A DNA stretch of 53,491 nt from Paenibacillus xylanivorans (GCF_001280595.1 NZ_LITU01000083.1:207941-261431), one strand, 5' to 3'; positions 16,191 through 25,936 are shown, counted from the first letter of the stretch. Translations and numbers: made by a program. The notes: generated by a model from the letters alone, not told the origin.

Positions 16191-17783
16191 TTAATACGGA
16201 TCTGCTTCATGGCTGTCTTTGGCAGCCTGTTCAATAGTAGGCTCATGTTTGGGTTGAACAGTAGCGCTGTCATCGGTTGAAACGGAAGATAATCCTTCGG
16301 CTACCCGACGTCCATAATCGGCATCCGCTTGTGTAAAATGGGAGATCATCCGCTCACGAATATCCGGTTTGCATGTAGCTAAAGCATCTACCAGATTGCT
16401 GATCAACTCGTCTCGTTCCCAATCCTTAAATGAACGGTAGGTATCACCGGCTTGTCCGAAGTCATTGGTACGCTCAATTTTTTCACGAACAAGACGACCT
16501 TCAATAAGAGGTTCATGTTCCTTGCCGCGTGGAGTTGCCTCCTTCAAGCCACCCAACGAGGAAGGTTCATAATTGACGTGTGGATTCTGACCTGGCGCAC
16601 GATCGACCTGATATTGCATCTGCCCGCCGCTCTGATTGGTGGCTACCCGCTTTTTCGGTGCATTGACGGGCAGTTGCAGATAGTTGGCACCCACCCGGTG
16701 ACGCTGGGTATCGGAGTAGGAGAAGGTGCGTCCTTGCAGCAGCTTGTCATCCGAGAAATCCAGTCCATCCACCAGCACACCTGTGCCAAACGCTGCCTGT
16801 TCCACTTCATTGAAGTAGTCCTCGGGATTACGGTTTAAGGTCATTTTTCCAACCGGCAAAAATGGAAACTGCTCTGGCGGCCATAGCTTGGTTGGGTCCA
16901 GCGGATCGAAATCCAGTTCGGGATGCTCGCCATCCTCCATAACTTGAACGCATAGTTCCCATTCGGGATGGTCTCCGCGTTCAATGGCCTGATACAGGTC
17001 CAGTGTCGCATGGTTGAAGTTCTGTCCCTGAATATCGCTGGCGTCCTTCTGAAGAAGATTCCGTATTCCTTGATTGAGCGGTTCCCAGTGATATTTAATG
17101 AGCACGCCAGTGCCTTCCTGATTCACCCATTTGTATGTATTGACGCCTGACCCCTGCATTTGCCGATAGTTGGCCGGAATTCCCCAAGGGGAGAAGAGAA
17201 ACGTAATCATATGGGTAGCTTCAGGACTGAGGGAGACAAAATCGAAAAACCGTTCCATATCCTGTGCATTGGTCAACGGGTCCGGCTTGAAGGCATGTAC
17301 CATGTCCGGGAACTTGAGCGGGTCACGAATGAAAAAGATTTTCAGATTGTTGCCCACCAGATCCCAGTTGCCGTCCTCAGTATAAAATTTCACAGCAAAT
17401 CCGCGCGGGTCCCGAAGCGTCTCCGGGGAATGTCCGCCGTGAATAACCGTGGAGAACCGAACGAATACGGGCGTTTCTTTGCCTTTTTCCTGAAACAGAC
17501 GTGCGCGAGTATACTTCGATACCGGTTCATCCCCAGCCGTTCCATAAGCCTGAAATACGCCATGAGCGCCAGCACCGCGGGCATGGACCACCCGTTCTGG
17601 AATACGTTCGCGGTCAAAATGGGTGATCTTTTCGAGAAAATGATAGTTCTCCAGTGTAGTCGGTCCCCGGCTGCCGACGGTTCGAACATTCTGATTGTCT
17701 GTAATGGGATGGCCCTGCCGATCCGTTAATGTCTCGGGAGCCGCGTCTGAGGAATGCTCAGGTTGTGAAGACTGATGATTCAT
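16191..17783 (-). CDS. Catalase (monofunctional haem, KatA/KatX type)
   Basis: The 530-residue haem catalase carries the active-site His in ERVVHARGAGAHGVF (His67), the distal Asn in DLVGNNLKIFF, and the proximal haem Tyr in RTFSYSDTQRHRVG. It decomposes hydrogen peroxide to water and oxygen. The N-terminal stretch (TDRQGHPITDNQNVRTVGSR) and the acidic C-terminal extension fit small-subunit clade catalases of Bacilli. Whether it is the vegetative (KatA) or spore (KatX) form cannot be decided here. AAGGCGG precedes the ATG. It is transcribed divergently from the helicase gene. Confidence 0.93.
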   Translation of the reverse strand: MNHQSSQPEHSSDAAPETLTDRQGHPITDNQNVRTVGSRGPTTLENYHFLEKITHFDRERIPERVVHARGAGAHGVFQAYGTAGDEPVSKYTRARLFQEKGKETPVFVRFSTVIHGGHSPETLRDPRGFAVKFYTEDGNWDLVGNNLKIFFIRDPLKFPDMVHAFKPDPLTNAQDMERFFDFVSLSPEATHMITFLFSPWGIPANYRQMQGSGVNTYKWVNQEGTGVLIKYHWEPLNQGIRNLLQKDASDIQGQNFNHATLDLYQAIERGDHPEWELCVQVMEDGEHPELDFDPLDPTKLWPPEQFPFLPVGKMTLNRNPEDYFNEVEQAAFGTGVLVDGLDFSDDKLLQGRTFSYSDTQRHRVGANYLQLPVNAPKKRVATNQSGGQMQYQVDRAPGQNPHVNYEPSSLGGLKEATPRGKEHEPLIEGRLVREKIERTNDFGQAGDTYRSFKDWERDELISNLVDALATCKPDIRERMISHFTQADADYGRRVAEGLSSVSTDDSATVQPKHEPTIEQAAKDSHEADPY

Positions 17784-17955
17784 GGAGCACCGCCTTTCCT
17801 TATGATGGATTCGAATATATATTTTCCCTGCAAGGCGGTTCTATACATCGTTTTCATTAAAAAAAGCTTGTCACCCACCTCATGGCGTGGGATAATTAAC
17901 TTTTGCCCAGCGGCCTTTTTGAACGGAAAAATGAAATCGGACCGCTTGTCTAAGA

Positions 17956-19938
17956 ATGGAGGCTGACCTAGGATTGTCTACACAACGTTATCCTTTTGCA
18001 TATGATCCGGCAGAGCCCTTTGTATCCCGTTTAGGGGAATGGGTTGCCGATGTTTTTTACGATATTTTACCTGAGTCCGGCTTCGAGGTACGGGATGAAC
18101 AGATTTTTATGGCGTACCAGCTTGAACGGGCCTATGGAGATAAAAAGACCATTATGGCTGAGGCCGGTGTAGGAACAGGCAAGACGTTAGTCTATCTGCT
18201 CTACGCGGTCTGTTATGCACGTTATACGGGTAAACCGGCGGTGATCGCCTGTGCCGATGAGTCCTTGATTGAACAGCTCGTTAAGCCGGGCGGAGATATT
18301 GCGAAGCTGGCTGCACATCTGGACTTGGAAGTGGACGCACGTCTGGGCAAATCACCCGACCAATACGTCTGTCTGAACAAATTAAGTGCGGTGAGATTTG
18401 CGGATGAAGATGCGCCTGTCATTGAAGAAGTGCATGAGAGCCTTCCGGACTTTGTGAATACACCGGGTACGCTTCAGGCATTCCATCCGTATGGTGACCG
18501 CAAACAGTATCCGCATCTGAACGATCGCCAGTGGAACAAAATTAACTGGGACCCTTTTCAAGACTGCTTCGTTTGTCCAAAAAGACAACGCTGCGGCCTG
18601 ACGCTATCGCGTGACCATTACCGTCGTTCCAAGGACATCATTATCTGTTCCCATGATTACTACATGGAGCATGTGTGGACCTATGAAGCGCGTAAACGTG
18701 AGGGTCAATTGCCACTGTTGCCAGATCACAGCTCGGTTGTATTTGATGAAGGACATTTGCTGGAAGAAGCAGCCCTGAACGCATTGAGCTACAAATTGAA
18801 ACACCGTATCTTCGAGGAACTTGTGACTCGCCTGCTTGAAGGAGAGATTCGTGAATCCCTCGCCGAGTGTGTGGATGAAGCCATTGAGAGCAGTGAACGA
18901 CTGTTCGCGCTGCTGGATACGTATACGGTGGCTATTCCCGGATCGGAACGGAAAGAAGTAAGGGTAGAACCGCCGCTGCTGCGTGAGATTGAACGGCTGA
19001 CCAGCGTATTGGATGCGATCGGCGAAGAGTTGGTATTTGAGAGCGGCTTGTTCTCGCTTGATGGCTATCAGATGCGTGTCGTGGAGGAACATCTGGACAT
19101 GATTCAGTCCGCACTTGCGCTGTTCCGTAAGGAAGATGGGTACATCTGTTGGGCTGAGGAGAGCGAAGACGAAACGACGTTATCCATCATGCCGCGTACC
19201 GTGAAGGAAATTCTGAACGAGCGTGTGTTTAATACAGGCATTCCGATTGTCTTCTCATCAGCAACGTTATCCGTGGACAGTTCATTCCGTTATGTGGCAG
19301 ACAGCCTGGGGATTGATGATTTTGTATCGTTCTCGGTAGCTTCACCATATGACTACGCGGACAAAATGCAGATGAAGATTACAGATGAAACGGTACCCGG
19401 TCACCCGGAAAATGAAAATCGATTGCGTGACGCCGTATCGCTGCTTCAGGAGAGTGGGGGCCGTGCGCTGATTCTGTTCCGTACGATGGAGGAGCTGCGC
19501 GCATTCAAGCAAGACATCGCTCAAGTCCCTGAGGCTCAAGAGTTACGCTTTATGTATGAAGGAGATCGGGAGATCAGTGACCTGATTGCCGCTTTCCAGC
19601 AGGATGAGGAGAGTGTGCTATGCTCCGTCAATCTGTGGGAAGGTCTGGACGTTCCAGGACCGTCATTATCCAATGTCATGATCTGGTCGCTTCCATACCC
19701 ACCGCAAGATCCTGTCTTTAATGCAAAACGCAGTGCATCGGCAGCGCCTTACGAGGAGATCGATCTTCCGTACATGCTGCTGCGCGTGAAGCAAGGTCTG
19801 GGACGTTTGATTCGGACGAGCAGTGACTCGGGGTCAGCCGCGATTCTCGACGAATCGTTGTACAGCAAAAAAGAAGCCAAAGACCGCATTGCGGCCCTGC
19901 TTCCCGAAGGTGTAGAATGGACAACCCTGACTCACTAG
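17956..19938 (+). CDS. DinG-family Fe-S ATP-dependent DNA helicase
   Basis: The 660-residue superfamily 2 helicase carries Walker A EAGVGTGKT (about 69-77) and Walker B/DEAH-type VFDEGH (about 260). Four cysteines, QYVCLNKL (near 138) and CFVCPKRQRC (about 204-213), suit the XPD/DinG Fe-S cluster. Motif VI is near the end in RVKQGLGRLIRTSSDSGS. Such enzymes unwind DNA with 5'-3' polarity, often at D-loops, R-loops or damage. There is no N-terminal exonuclease domain, so it is the YoaA/DinG type, not the longer B. subtilis form. The start is uncertain: TTG at 17974 follows GGAGG (17958-17962) and may be the true one. Confidence 0.9.
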   Translation: MEADLGLSTQRYPFAYDPAEPFVSRLGEWVADVFYDILPESGFEVRDEQIFMAYQLERAYGDKKTIMAEAGVGTGKTLVYLLYAVCYARYTGKPAVIACADESLIEQLVKPGGDIAKLAAHLDLEVDARLGKSPDQYVCLNKLSAVRFADEDAPVIEEVHESLPDFVNTPGTLQAFHPYGDRKQYPHLNDRQWNKINWDPFQDCFVCPKRQRCGLTLSRDHYRRSKDIIICSHDYYMEHVWTYEARKREGQLPLLPDHSSVVFDEGHLLEEAALNALSYKLKHRIFEELVTRLLEGEIRESLAECVDEAIESSERLFALLDTYTVAIPGSERKEVRVEPPLLREIERLTSVLDAIGEELVFESGLFSLDGYQMRVVEEHLDMIQSALALFRKEDGYICWAEESEDETTLSIMPRTVKEILNERVFNTGIPIVFSSATLSVDSSFRYVADSLGIDDFVSFSVASPYDYADKMQMKITDETVPGHPENENRLRDAVSLLQESGGRALILFRTMEELRAFKQDIAQVPEAQELRFMYEGDREISDLIAAFQQDEESVLCSVNLWEGLDVPGPSLSNVMIWSLPYPPQDPVFNAKRSASAAPYEEIDLPYMLLRVKQGLGRLIRTSSDSGSAAILDESLYSKKEAKDRIAALLPEGVEWTTLTH

Positions 19939-19971
19939 TTCACATTCATATTTAGAATATTTAACTTAACT

Positions 19972-20052
19972 GGCTCCCTTTCCAGAGTAAGTACTTGTAC
20001 GCTGCGGATTCAACGTCCGGCTGTGATCAAGCGCTCATTTTGGAGGGGAGCC
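19972..20052. ncRNA. Candidate structured element between dinG-like gene and cysK
   Basis: GGCTCCCTTTCC (19972-19983) pairs with GGAGGGGAGCC (20042-20052). Nested inside are CGCT (20000-20003)/AGCG and CGGA/TCCG stems. Neither strand has a strong T tract, so a long terminator, an mRNA 3' structure or a small RNA are all possible. Confidence 0.3.
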
Positions 20053-20080
20053 TTTGACTTGTTGTAAGAGTTTTTCTTTG

Positions 20081-21040
20081 TTAAAAAATACCCATGCTCA
20101 AATACCGTTCCCCGGTATCGGGCGCAATGCAGAGCACTCGGTAACCCGGCCCCAGTTCCCGCGCGATGCGCAGGGAGGCCCACACCGAAGCGCCAGAGGA
20201 AGGGCCGAGCAGCAACCCTTCCCGGGCAGCAAGCTGCCGCATCGTATCCAGTGCATCCTCATCGGACACCTGGATAATGGCATCCCACACGTCGGTATTC
20301 AGAATATCCGGAATGAACCCCGGACTTGTACCGACGAGCTTGTGAGGTCCGGGCTCGCCACCGGACAACACCGGAGAACCTTTCGGCTCCACTGCATAGA
20401 TGCGAATGTCCGGCAGCTGCTTGCGCAGTTCTTCTCCCGTTCCGGTGATCGTACCGCCAGTTCCCGCCGTGGCAATGAAGGCGTCCAGCTTGCCTTCCAT
20501 CTGCTGCATAATTTCGGGAGCGGTGGTGATCCGGTGGATATCCGGGTTCGCCTGATTCTCGAATTGCTGGGGAATGAAACTTCCCGGAATGTCGGCCTGA
20601 AGCTCTTTGGCTTTGCGGATCGCACCGGGCATCCGCTCTGCGGCAGGGGTAAGTACCACATCTGCGCCATAGGCTTTCAGAATATTGATGCGTTCCTTGG
20701 ACATGTTATCCGGCATGATCAGAATAGCCTTATATCCTTTGGCTGCGGCGTTCATCGCAAGACCGATGCCGGTATTGCCGCTGGTCGGTTCGATAATGGT
20801 TGCGCCGGGAAGCAGCAGTCCTGCCCGTTCAGCCTGAACGATCAGGTTGTAGGCGGCACGGTCTTTGACGCTGCCGCTGGGATTGAAATATTCCAGTTTG
20901 ACGTATACGTCAGCGGAATCGCTGCCTGTAAGTCTGTTCAATTTAACGGCAGGTGTCTGGCCGATCAGTTCGGTCACATCTGCGGCAATGCCTGTATGTG
21001 CGGGTGATTGATTTTTAATTAGATGCGAATTCAAGTCCAT
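20081..21040 (-). CDS. cysK: Cysteine synthase (O-acetylserine sulfhydrylase)
   Basis: This 319-residue fold-type II PLP enzyme has the lysine Schiff-base motif NPSGSVKDR (Lys59), the substrate loop PTSGNTG (about 85-91) and the phosphate-binding GTGGTITGTG. It converts O-acetylserine and sulfide to cysteine. The ATG at 21040 is chosen because AAGGAG lies about 10 bases upstream; a longer in-frame start at 21148 would overlap the promoter. Its length is typical. It lies convergent to the helicase gene with a structured spacer between them, and it has its own promoter and a leader hairpin. Confidence 0.93.
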   Translation of the reverse strand: MDLNSHLIKNQSPAHTGIAADVTELIGQTPAVKLNRLTGSDSADVYVKLEYFNPSGSVKDRAAYNLIVQAERAGLLLPGATIIEPTSGNTGIGLAMNAAAKGYKAILIMPDNMSKERINILKAYGADVVLTPAAERMPGAIRKAKELQADIPGSFIPQQFENQANPDIHRITTAPEIMQQMEGKLDAFIATAGTGGTITGTGEELRKQLPDIRIYAVEPKGSPVLSGGEPGPHKLVGTSPGFIPDILNTDVWDAIIQVSDEDALDTMRQLAAREGLLLGPSSGASVWASLRIARELGPGYRVLCIAPDTGERYLSMGIF

Positions 21041-21147
21041 GAAGTCCAACTCCTTGATTGATAAGACGTTGAAAGCTAATCCCAATGAACAAGTCTGTCC
21101 GCCGTTAATGGCTGGCAGGCTTGTTTGCTTATAGGAATCAATTTTCA

Positions 21148-21176
21148 TTACAAGTCTGAACGGAATGTACAGACAA
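21148..21176 (-). promoter_or_regulatory. Promoter of cysK
   Basis: On the minus strand TTGTCT (21171-21176), a 17-bp spacer and TGTAAT (21148-21153). The leader then contains an AACAAG...CTTGTT hairpin around 21065-21120, a possible regulatory stem-loop. Confidence 0.45.
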
Positions 21177-21312
21177 GTCTATTCCATCTTAATGAACGCA
21201 GCCTCCCGGGGTCAACCTGTTTCAATTAGGCACATGGGTGGGGAGCCGGAGGAGTAAGTGGACTAAATATGTGAATTCAAACTATGACGGGTACATCAAG
21301 CAGATGAATCAG

Positions 21313-21699
21313 CTATAACGGCTGCGCCAAATCCATATCCAAATGCCGACTAAGCTCTTTTTTGACTTCATTCCGCGCGAACGTCCACAGCATATAGAAC
21401 CGCTGCAAATATCCTCTGCACAGATACTGGGTTTCGATCCCGTCCACCTGCCGTTTCTCCTCCAGAACCTTGACGCCACGAGTTCTCATCTGTTTGCGAA
21501 GCGTCAGCATTTCCTTGAGCACTTCATTCTGAATACGGGTCAGGGACAGGATGTAGACTTCTGGCATCTTGAGCTGCAACGTATCCAGCGTGCGAATATC
21601 CCGTTCAAGTACATCCAGCAGCAAGGTGCGTACAACCATACTTTTAATCAATCGGTGGTCTTCATCCGCAGGGGATGGGGCGGAAGGGGAGGATGACAT
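21313..21699 (-). CDS. Conserved-looking helical protein of unknown function
   Basis: This 128-residue soluble protein has a Ser/Pro-rich N-terminus, then amphipathic helices (RLIKSMVVRTLLLDVLERDI, LTRIQNEVLKEMLTLRKQMR, and a C-terminal LWTFARNEVKKELSRHL). GGAAGTG lies before the ATG at 21699. There is no membrane segment or metal motif, and I do not recognise the family. A LexA-like palindrome (21740-21753) and a TATAAT on the minus strand (21762-21767) lie upstream, so it may be damage-inducible. That rests on the site alone. Confidence 0.65.
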   Translation of the reverse strand: MSSSPSAPSPADEDHRLIKSMVVRTLLLDVLERDIRTLDTLQLKMPEVYILSLTRIQNEVLKEMLTLRKQMRTRGVKVLEEKRQVDGIETQYLCRGYLQRFYMLWTFARNEVKKELSRHLDMDLAQPL

Positions 21700-21739
21700 A
21701 CTTTCACTTCCTTAACCTTGAATATAAATCGACTAATTA

Positions 21740-21753
21740 AGAACAAATGTTCC
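21740..21753. promoter_or_regulatory. LexA-like (SOS box) palindrome
   Basis: AGAACAAATGTTCC contains GAAC-N4-GTTC, the core of the Firmicute LexA box. It lies 40 bp before the minus-strand gene and just downstream of a TATAAT (21762-21767, minus strand). Confidence 0.45.
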
Positions 21754-22142
21754 TGTTCTGTATTATAGTCAGCATAAGCTTGACTCATACTGGTTTCAAC
21801 CTGAAATTTTTTACAATCCCTTTATTTAACATAGGCTTGATCGCTAGAAACCCTTATATAGTGCGGGTCCAAGGTCATATTGAGAACACCGTTATGTATT
21901 AGAGAACTCACCACTTTAGCATAATGTTCAGAATCGGTTCAGAATCAATCGTTATAATGTCCGTACATTATCTAGTTACACTGGAGGAGGAGGAGAGCAG
22001 AAGTCAGAGATACATACCAGAAGAGTATAAGTAGCTAATTCGTCTACCAGCAAAATAGATAGTTTTTAGTGGATTTCGTAGGATGTGTATGCAGATAGAG
22101 TACTGGTTGTGGAGTAACTCATGGATGGTATAAAGGGAGAGG
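21754..22142. other. Intergenic leader of the SLH surface protein gene
   Basis: No gene is seen. A TTATAATG (near 21951-21958) could be a -10 for the large surface-protein gene. A GA-rich tract (GGAGGAGGAGGAGAG) near 21981 looks like a ribosome binding site but has no nearby start. Confidence 0.35.
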
Positions 22143-25100
22143 ATGAGGGTGATGATCAGGAAGGTGCTGAAGGTTAAAAAAGCGGTTACCATGCTGTTGG
22201 TGTGTCTGTTAATTTTCGGAGGTGTTCCCGGATTTCAGACGTTGAGCGTGGATCGCGCCTATGCCGCAAGTGGGACATGGACAGATGTAGGCGGAGCCGG
22301 CTTCACATCAGGACAGGTAGAAAATATTACTTTTGTTTTTGATCGGGAGGGTACACCGTACACCGTTTTCAGGGATATAGGTAATAACAATAAAGCAACA
22401 GTTATGAAATACATTTCTGGCGGATGGCAATCCGTTGGACCACTCGGCTTTTCTGCTGGGGAAGCTTGGACTTCATCGCTCGCATTTGATTCTCAAAATA
22501 CTCCATACGTTGCTTATCAGGATGTTGATAATGGAGATAAGGCAACTGTTATGAGATTCAACGGGAATCAGTGGGAGGTTGTGGGCAGTGCTAGTTTTAC
22601 AGCTGGAGCTGCGGTGTACGTTACGCTTGCATTTAGTCCTGATGATACGCTCTATATTGGTTACCGGGATCATGCTGCAGATACTAAAGTGACGGTTAAA
22701 AAATGGAATGGAAATCAGTGGGAGACAGTTGGAACGGCCGGTTTTACGACAGGTGGTATTGCACTCGAGATGTCCAAACTGATTTTCGATGCTAACGGAA
22801 TTCCCTATTTTGCTTTTATAGATTCAGATAATCGTAAAGCCACTGTAATGAAGTTTACAGGCAATCAGTGGGAAATTGTAGGAGCGGCAGAATTCACACC
22901 AGGACAAGTGTCATATCCTTCCCTAGCTTTTGGTCCCGATAATGTGCCTTATATTGCTTTTCAGGACGAGGCCAACAGTTACAAAGCAACCGTAATGAAA
23001 CTGAATGGCAGCCAATGGGAAGTGGTAGGGAGCGCGGGTTTCTCATCAGGAGCATCGTATAATCTGTCTTTGGATTTTGATCCGCAAGGTGTCCCTTACA
23101 CAGCTTTTAGAAATATAGTTAATCATAGCATGGAACCGCAGGGTGTAATGATGAAGCTTGACGGAAATCAGTGGACTATGGTTGGCGGCAAGCCGTACTC
23201 TGCAGGTCAAATGGACGAATCTTCGCTTGCTTTTGGTCCGAACGGAATGCCATATGTTGCTTATGCAGACAACACTAAAGGGAATAAAATGACTGTCATG
23301 ACGCTTTCTACGGAACATTCAGTGGTTTACAATGCTAATGGTGCGACCACTGGAAGTGTTCCAGTAGACCATCTAAAATATGAAAAAGATACAACAGTGA
23401 CAGTGTTGGATAACACGGAAGCACTTGAGAAGGAAGATTATCAGTTTACAGGGTGGAACACAGCCGCAGACGGGAGTGGCACCAGCTACAGCGCTGGGGA
23501 TACTTTCTCCATGAATGATAATGACGTTACGCTGTATGCACAGTGGCAACCCCTTTATGTAAATATCAGTTTTGAATCTAACGGGGGAACAGAGATTGAA
23601 GGTCAAAAGGTGAGCTATAATAGCTCGGCAATCATCCCTACCGCCCCGGAAAAGACGGGTTACTCGTTCTTTGGTTGGTATAAGGATGGTCAGCTACAGC
23701 AGGCTTTTGATTTTAATACCAATTTGACGAAAGATATTATGCTTTATGCAAAGTGGAAGTCTTCCACAGCAATTCTCTCAGGCCTGACGGTAAGTTCAGG
23801 GGTTTTGACACCGGACTTCTCTGCAGAGGAGCTTGATTATCATATGGATGTCGAATCTGACGTGACGAGTGTGAGCTTCTCCTTGGGTAAAGCAGATGCA
23901 GGACAAGACGTAACCGTGACAGGTGCTACGTATGAGTCGATGACGGATGATATATACACATATAACGTTTCGGAGCTGGCATATGGGTCGAACCCCGTAG
24001 TCATAAACGTTCAAGCAGAGGACGGCAGTAGTAATAGCTACACCCTTAATATTAACCGCATCGACATCACTAACGCCAAACTGAGTACAATGAATCTAAC
24101 TAACGTCACATTTTCTCCGGTGTTCAGTTCGGATGTGGAGTTGTACGAAGCGACGGTCAGCAATTCGGTCAGCGCGACTGAGATTAGCGTTGAACCGGAT
24201 CAAACAGGTGTTACTGTGAAAATTAATGGTGTTAGCGCCAATAGTACAGTTGTGCCATTAGTCAGTGGAGTGAATACAATCACTATTGAAGTGACTGCAC
24301 TGGATGGAGTAAGCAAGAAAACCTATACGCTGAACATCAAGCGCAATAGTAATAGTTCAGGTGGATCGGGTGGAAATGGAAACTCCGGTGGGGGATCTGG
24401 CGGCTCGGGTGGTTCCAGTTCTGGGGGAAGCAATGCAAGTACACCAGGGACAAACACAGTCGTAACTCCGCTATCCACAGGTGCTCAGGTGCTCGTGAAC
24501 GGTAAAGCCGAGAACGCTGGAAGTTTGACCACTACTGAAGTGAACGGACGAAAAGTCGTAACCCTTGCAGTGGACGCACGCCTTATTGCACAAAAGCTCC
24601 AAACCGAGGGGAACAACGCCATCGTCACGATTCCCGTGACAGGCAACAGCCAAGGAGATCAGATTGTAGGTGAGCTGACGGGTCAGACGGTCAAACTCAT
24701 GGCTGACAAACAAGCAGTACTGGTGCTTCAAACGGATATTGCTTCTTACACGTTACCTGCACAGCAGGTTAATATTGAGCAACTCGCCCAGCAACTTGGT
24801 TTGAATTCCAGCACTTCTTTGGAGAACATCAAATTGCGCATCGAAATTTCACAGCCATCAGAAGTTGTCATACAGACAGCACAGACAGCAGCTCAGCACA
24901 ATGGATATACTCTTCTGGGATCACCGGTTGATTTCAAAGTAACAGCCACCTTCGATAACAAATCTGTTAGCGTGGATAAGTTCAATAGCTATGTATCCCG
25001 TACGATTGCATTACCAAGTAACGTAGATCCAAATCAGATCACCACGGGTGTTGTAGTAGATGAAGATGGTACTGTACGTCATATACCAACGAAAATTACA

Positions 25101-25736
25101 CAGGTCAATGGAATATACCATGCACAGATTAACAGCTTGACCAACAGTGTGTATGCCGTTATCTGGCACCCGCATACCTTCACCGATGTTGCCACACACT
25201 GGGCCGAGATAGACGTGAATGATATGGGTTCACGTATGGTTATCGAGGGCATTACGGACACCACATTTGAACCGAACCGTGGAGTTACACGTGCGGAATT
25301 CGCTACCATCTTGGTACGTGGATTAGGATTGAAACCTGAAGAACAGATTAACTCCTTCAATGACGTGAATGGAAGCGAATGGTACGCAGATGCTGTGAAA
25401 ACGGCGTCCAGCTACGGTTTAATCGATGGATACGAAGATGGAACATTCCGTCCACAGACACAGATTACACGTCAGGAAGCTATGGTGCTCATTAAACGTG
25501 CTACGAAACTGACTGGAATGGATACAACTGTGAGTGGTCGGGATGTTAAGGATTGGTCTGATTACGCAGACGCCGAGCAGGTAGCAAGTTGGGCGGAGGA
25601 AGCAGTATCAACCAGCATCCACACTGGACTTGTGTCTGGACGTGGAAAAGATACGATTGCCCCGAAACAATCGATTACCCGTGCCGAAACTGCAGTGATC
25701 ATACGTAGGTTGCTTCAGCAGTCCGGTCTGATCTAG
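22143..25736 (+). CDS. Large S-layer-anchored surface protein with repeats and three SLH domains
   Basis: The 1,197-residue product has a signal peptide ending near AYAAS (residue 43). Seven or so repeats of about 48 residues follow to about 390 ('GNQWEVVG...F...G...SLAF...PY.AF.D....KATVMK', beta-propeller-like). Then come two InlB B-repeat-type domains (about 392-470 and 473-541), two cadherin-like beta-sandwich domains (about 542-735), a Gly/Ser linker (736-765) and a domain of unknown type. Three SLH domains (about 1012-1197; TFTDVATHWAE..., SFNDVNGSEWYADA..., third ending RAETAVIIRRLL) bind pyruvylated wall polymer. It is probably a cell-surface adhesin or sensor. ATG at 22152 is an alternative start. 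Confidence 0.85.
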   Translation: MRVMIRKVLKVKKAVTMLLVCLLIFGGVPGFQTLSVDRAYAASGTWTDVGGAGFTSGQVENITFVFDREGTPYTVFRDIGNNNKATVMKYISGGWQSVGPLGFSAGEAWTSSLAFDSQNTPYVAYQDVDNGDKATVMRFNGNQWEVVGSASFTAGAAVYVTLAFSPDDTLYIGYRDHAADTKVTVKKWNGNQWETVGTAGFTTGGIALEMSKLIFDANGIPYFAFIDSDNRKATVMKFTGNQWEIVGAAEFTPGQVSYPSLAFGPDNVPYIAFQDEANSYKATVMKLNGSQWEVVGSAGFSSGASYNLSLDFDPQGVPYTAFRNIVNHSMEPQGVMMKLDGNQWTMVGGKPYSAGQMDESSLAFGPNGMPYVAYADNTKGNKMTVMTLSTEHSVVYNANGATTGSVPVDHLKYEKDTTVTVLDNTEALEKEDYQFTGWNTAADGSGTSYSAGDTFSMNDNDVTLYAQWQPLYVNISFESNGGTEIEGQKVSYNSSAIIPTAPEKTGYSFFGWYKDGQLQQAFDFNTNLTKDIMLYAKWKSSTAILSGLTVSSGVLTPDFSAEELDYHMDVESDVTSVSFSLGKADAGQDVTVTGATYESMTDDIYTYNVSELAYGSNPVVINVQAEDGSSNSYTLNINRIDITNAKLSTMNLTNVTFSPVFSSDVELYEATVSNSVSATEISVEPDQTGVTVKINGVSANSTVVPLVSGVNTITIEVTALDGVSKKTYTLNIKRNSNSSGGSGGNGNSGGGSGGSGGSSSGGSNASTPGTNTVVTPLSTGAQVLVNGKAENAGSLTTTEVNGRKVVTLAVDARLIAQKLQTEGNNAIVTIPVTGNSQGDQIVGELTGQTVKLMADKQAVLVLQTDIASYTLPAQQVNIEQLAQQLGLNSSTSLENIKLRIEISQPSEVVIQTAQTAAQHNGYTLLGSPVDFKVTATFDNKSVSVDKFNSYVSRTIALPSNVDPNQITTGVVVDEDGTVRHIPTKITQVNGIYHAQINSLTNSVYAVIWHPHTFTDVATHWAEIDVNDMGSRMVIEGITDTTFEPNRGVTRAEFATILVRGLGLKPEEQINSFNDVNGSEWYADAVKTASSYGLIDGYEDGTFRPQTQITRQEAMVLIKRATKLTGMDTTVSGRDVKDWSDYADAEQVASWAEEAVSTSIHTGLVSGRGKDTIAPKQSITRAETAVIIRRLLQQSGLI

Positions 25737-25782
25737 GTTCATAACAATATATTTTCTAAATATCTTCGGTATTCATATGTGG

Positions 25783-25818
25783 AACAGGCAGCGCGAGATA
25801 TGCGTTGCCTGTTTTTTG
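25783..25818 (+). terminator. Terminator of the SLH protein gene
   Basis: AACAGGCAGCGC (25783-25794) pairs with GCGTTGCCTGTT (25802-25813, one G-U), followed by six T. Confidence 0.9.
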
Positions 25819-25895
25819 CATATGGTATTGCACTATAGATAGGATACAAAAAAACTTCTCTTCTACACACTTGTCGATAAAACTATAATTTGTTA

Positions 25896-25925
25896 TTTAC
25901 AGAACATATGTTCTTATATTATAAT
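25896..25925 (+). promoter_or_regulatory. Promoter with LexA-like palindrome in the spacer
   Basis: TTTACA (25896-25901), 18 bp and TATAAT (25920-25925). The perfect palindrome AGAACATATGTTCT (25901-25914) has the GAACATATGTTC core of Firmicute SOS boxes and would block this promoter when LexA is bound. Confidence 0.6.
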
Positions 25926-25936
25926 TGGAAATAGGA

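Noticed and set aside
20054..21007. Long plus-strand frame antisense to cysK
   Set aside because: Exactly overlaps a firmly identified cysteine synthase; a product of its GC-rich codon pattern.
22290..23310. CRISPR-like or tandem DNA repeat array
   Set aside because: The periodicity is protein-level (about 48-residue repeats within the SLH protein); the DNA repeats are diverged and in frame.
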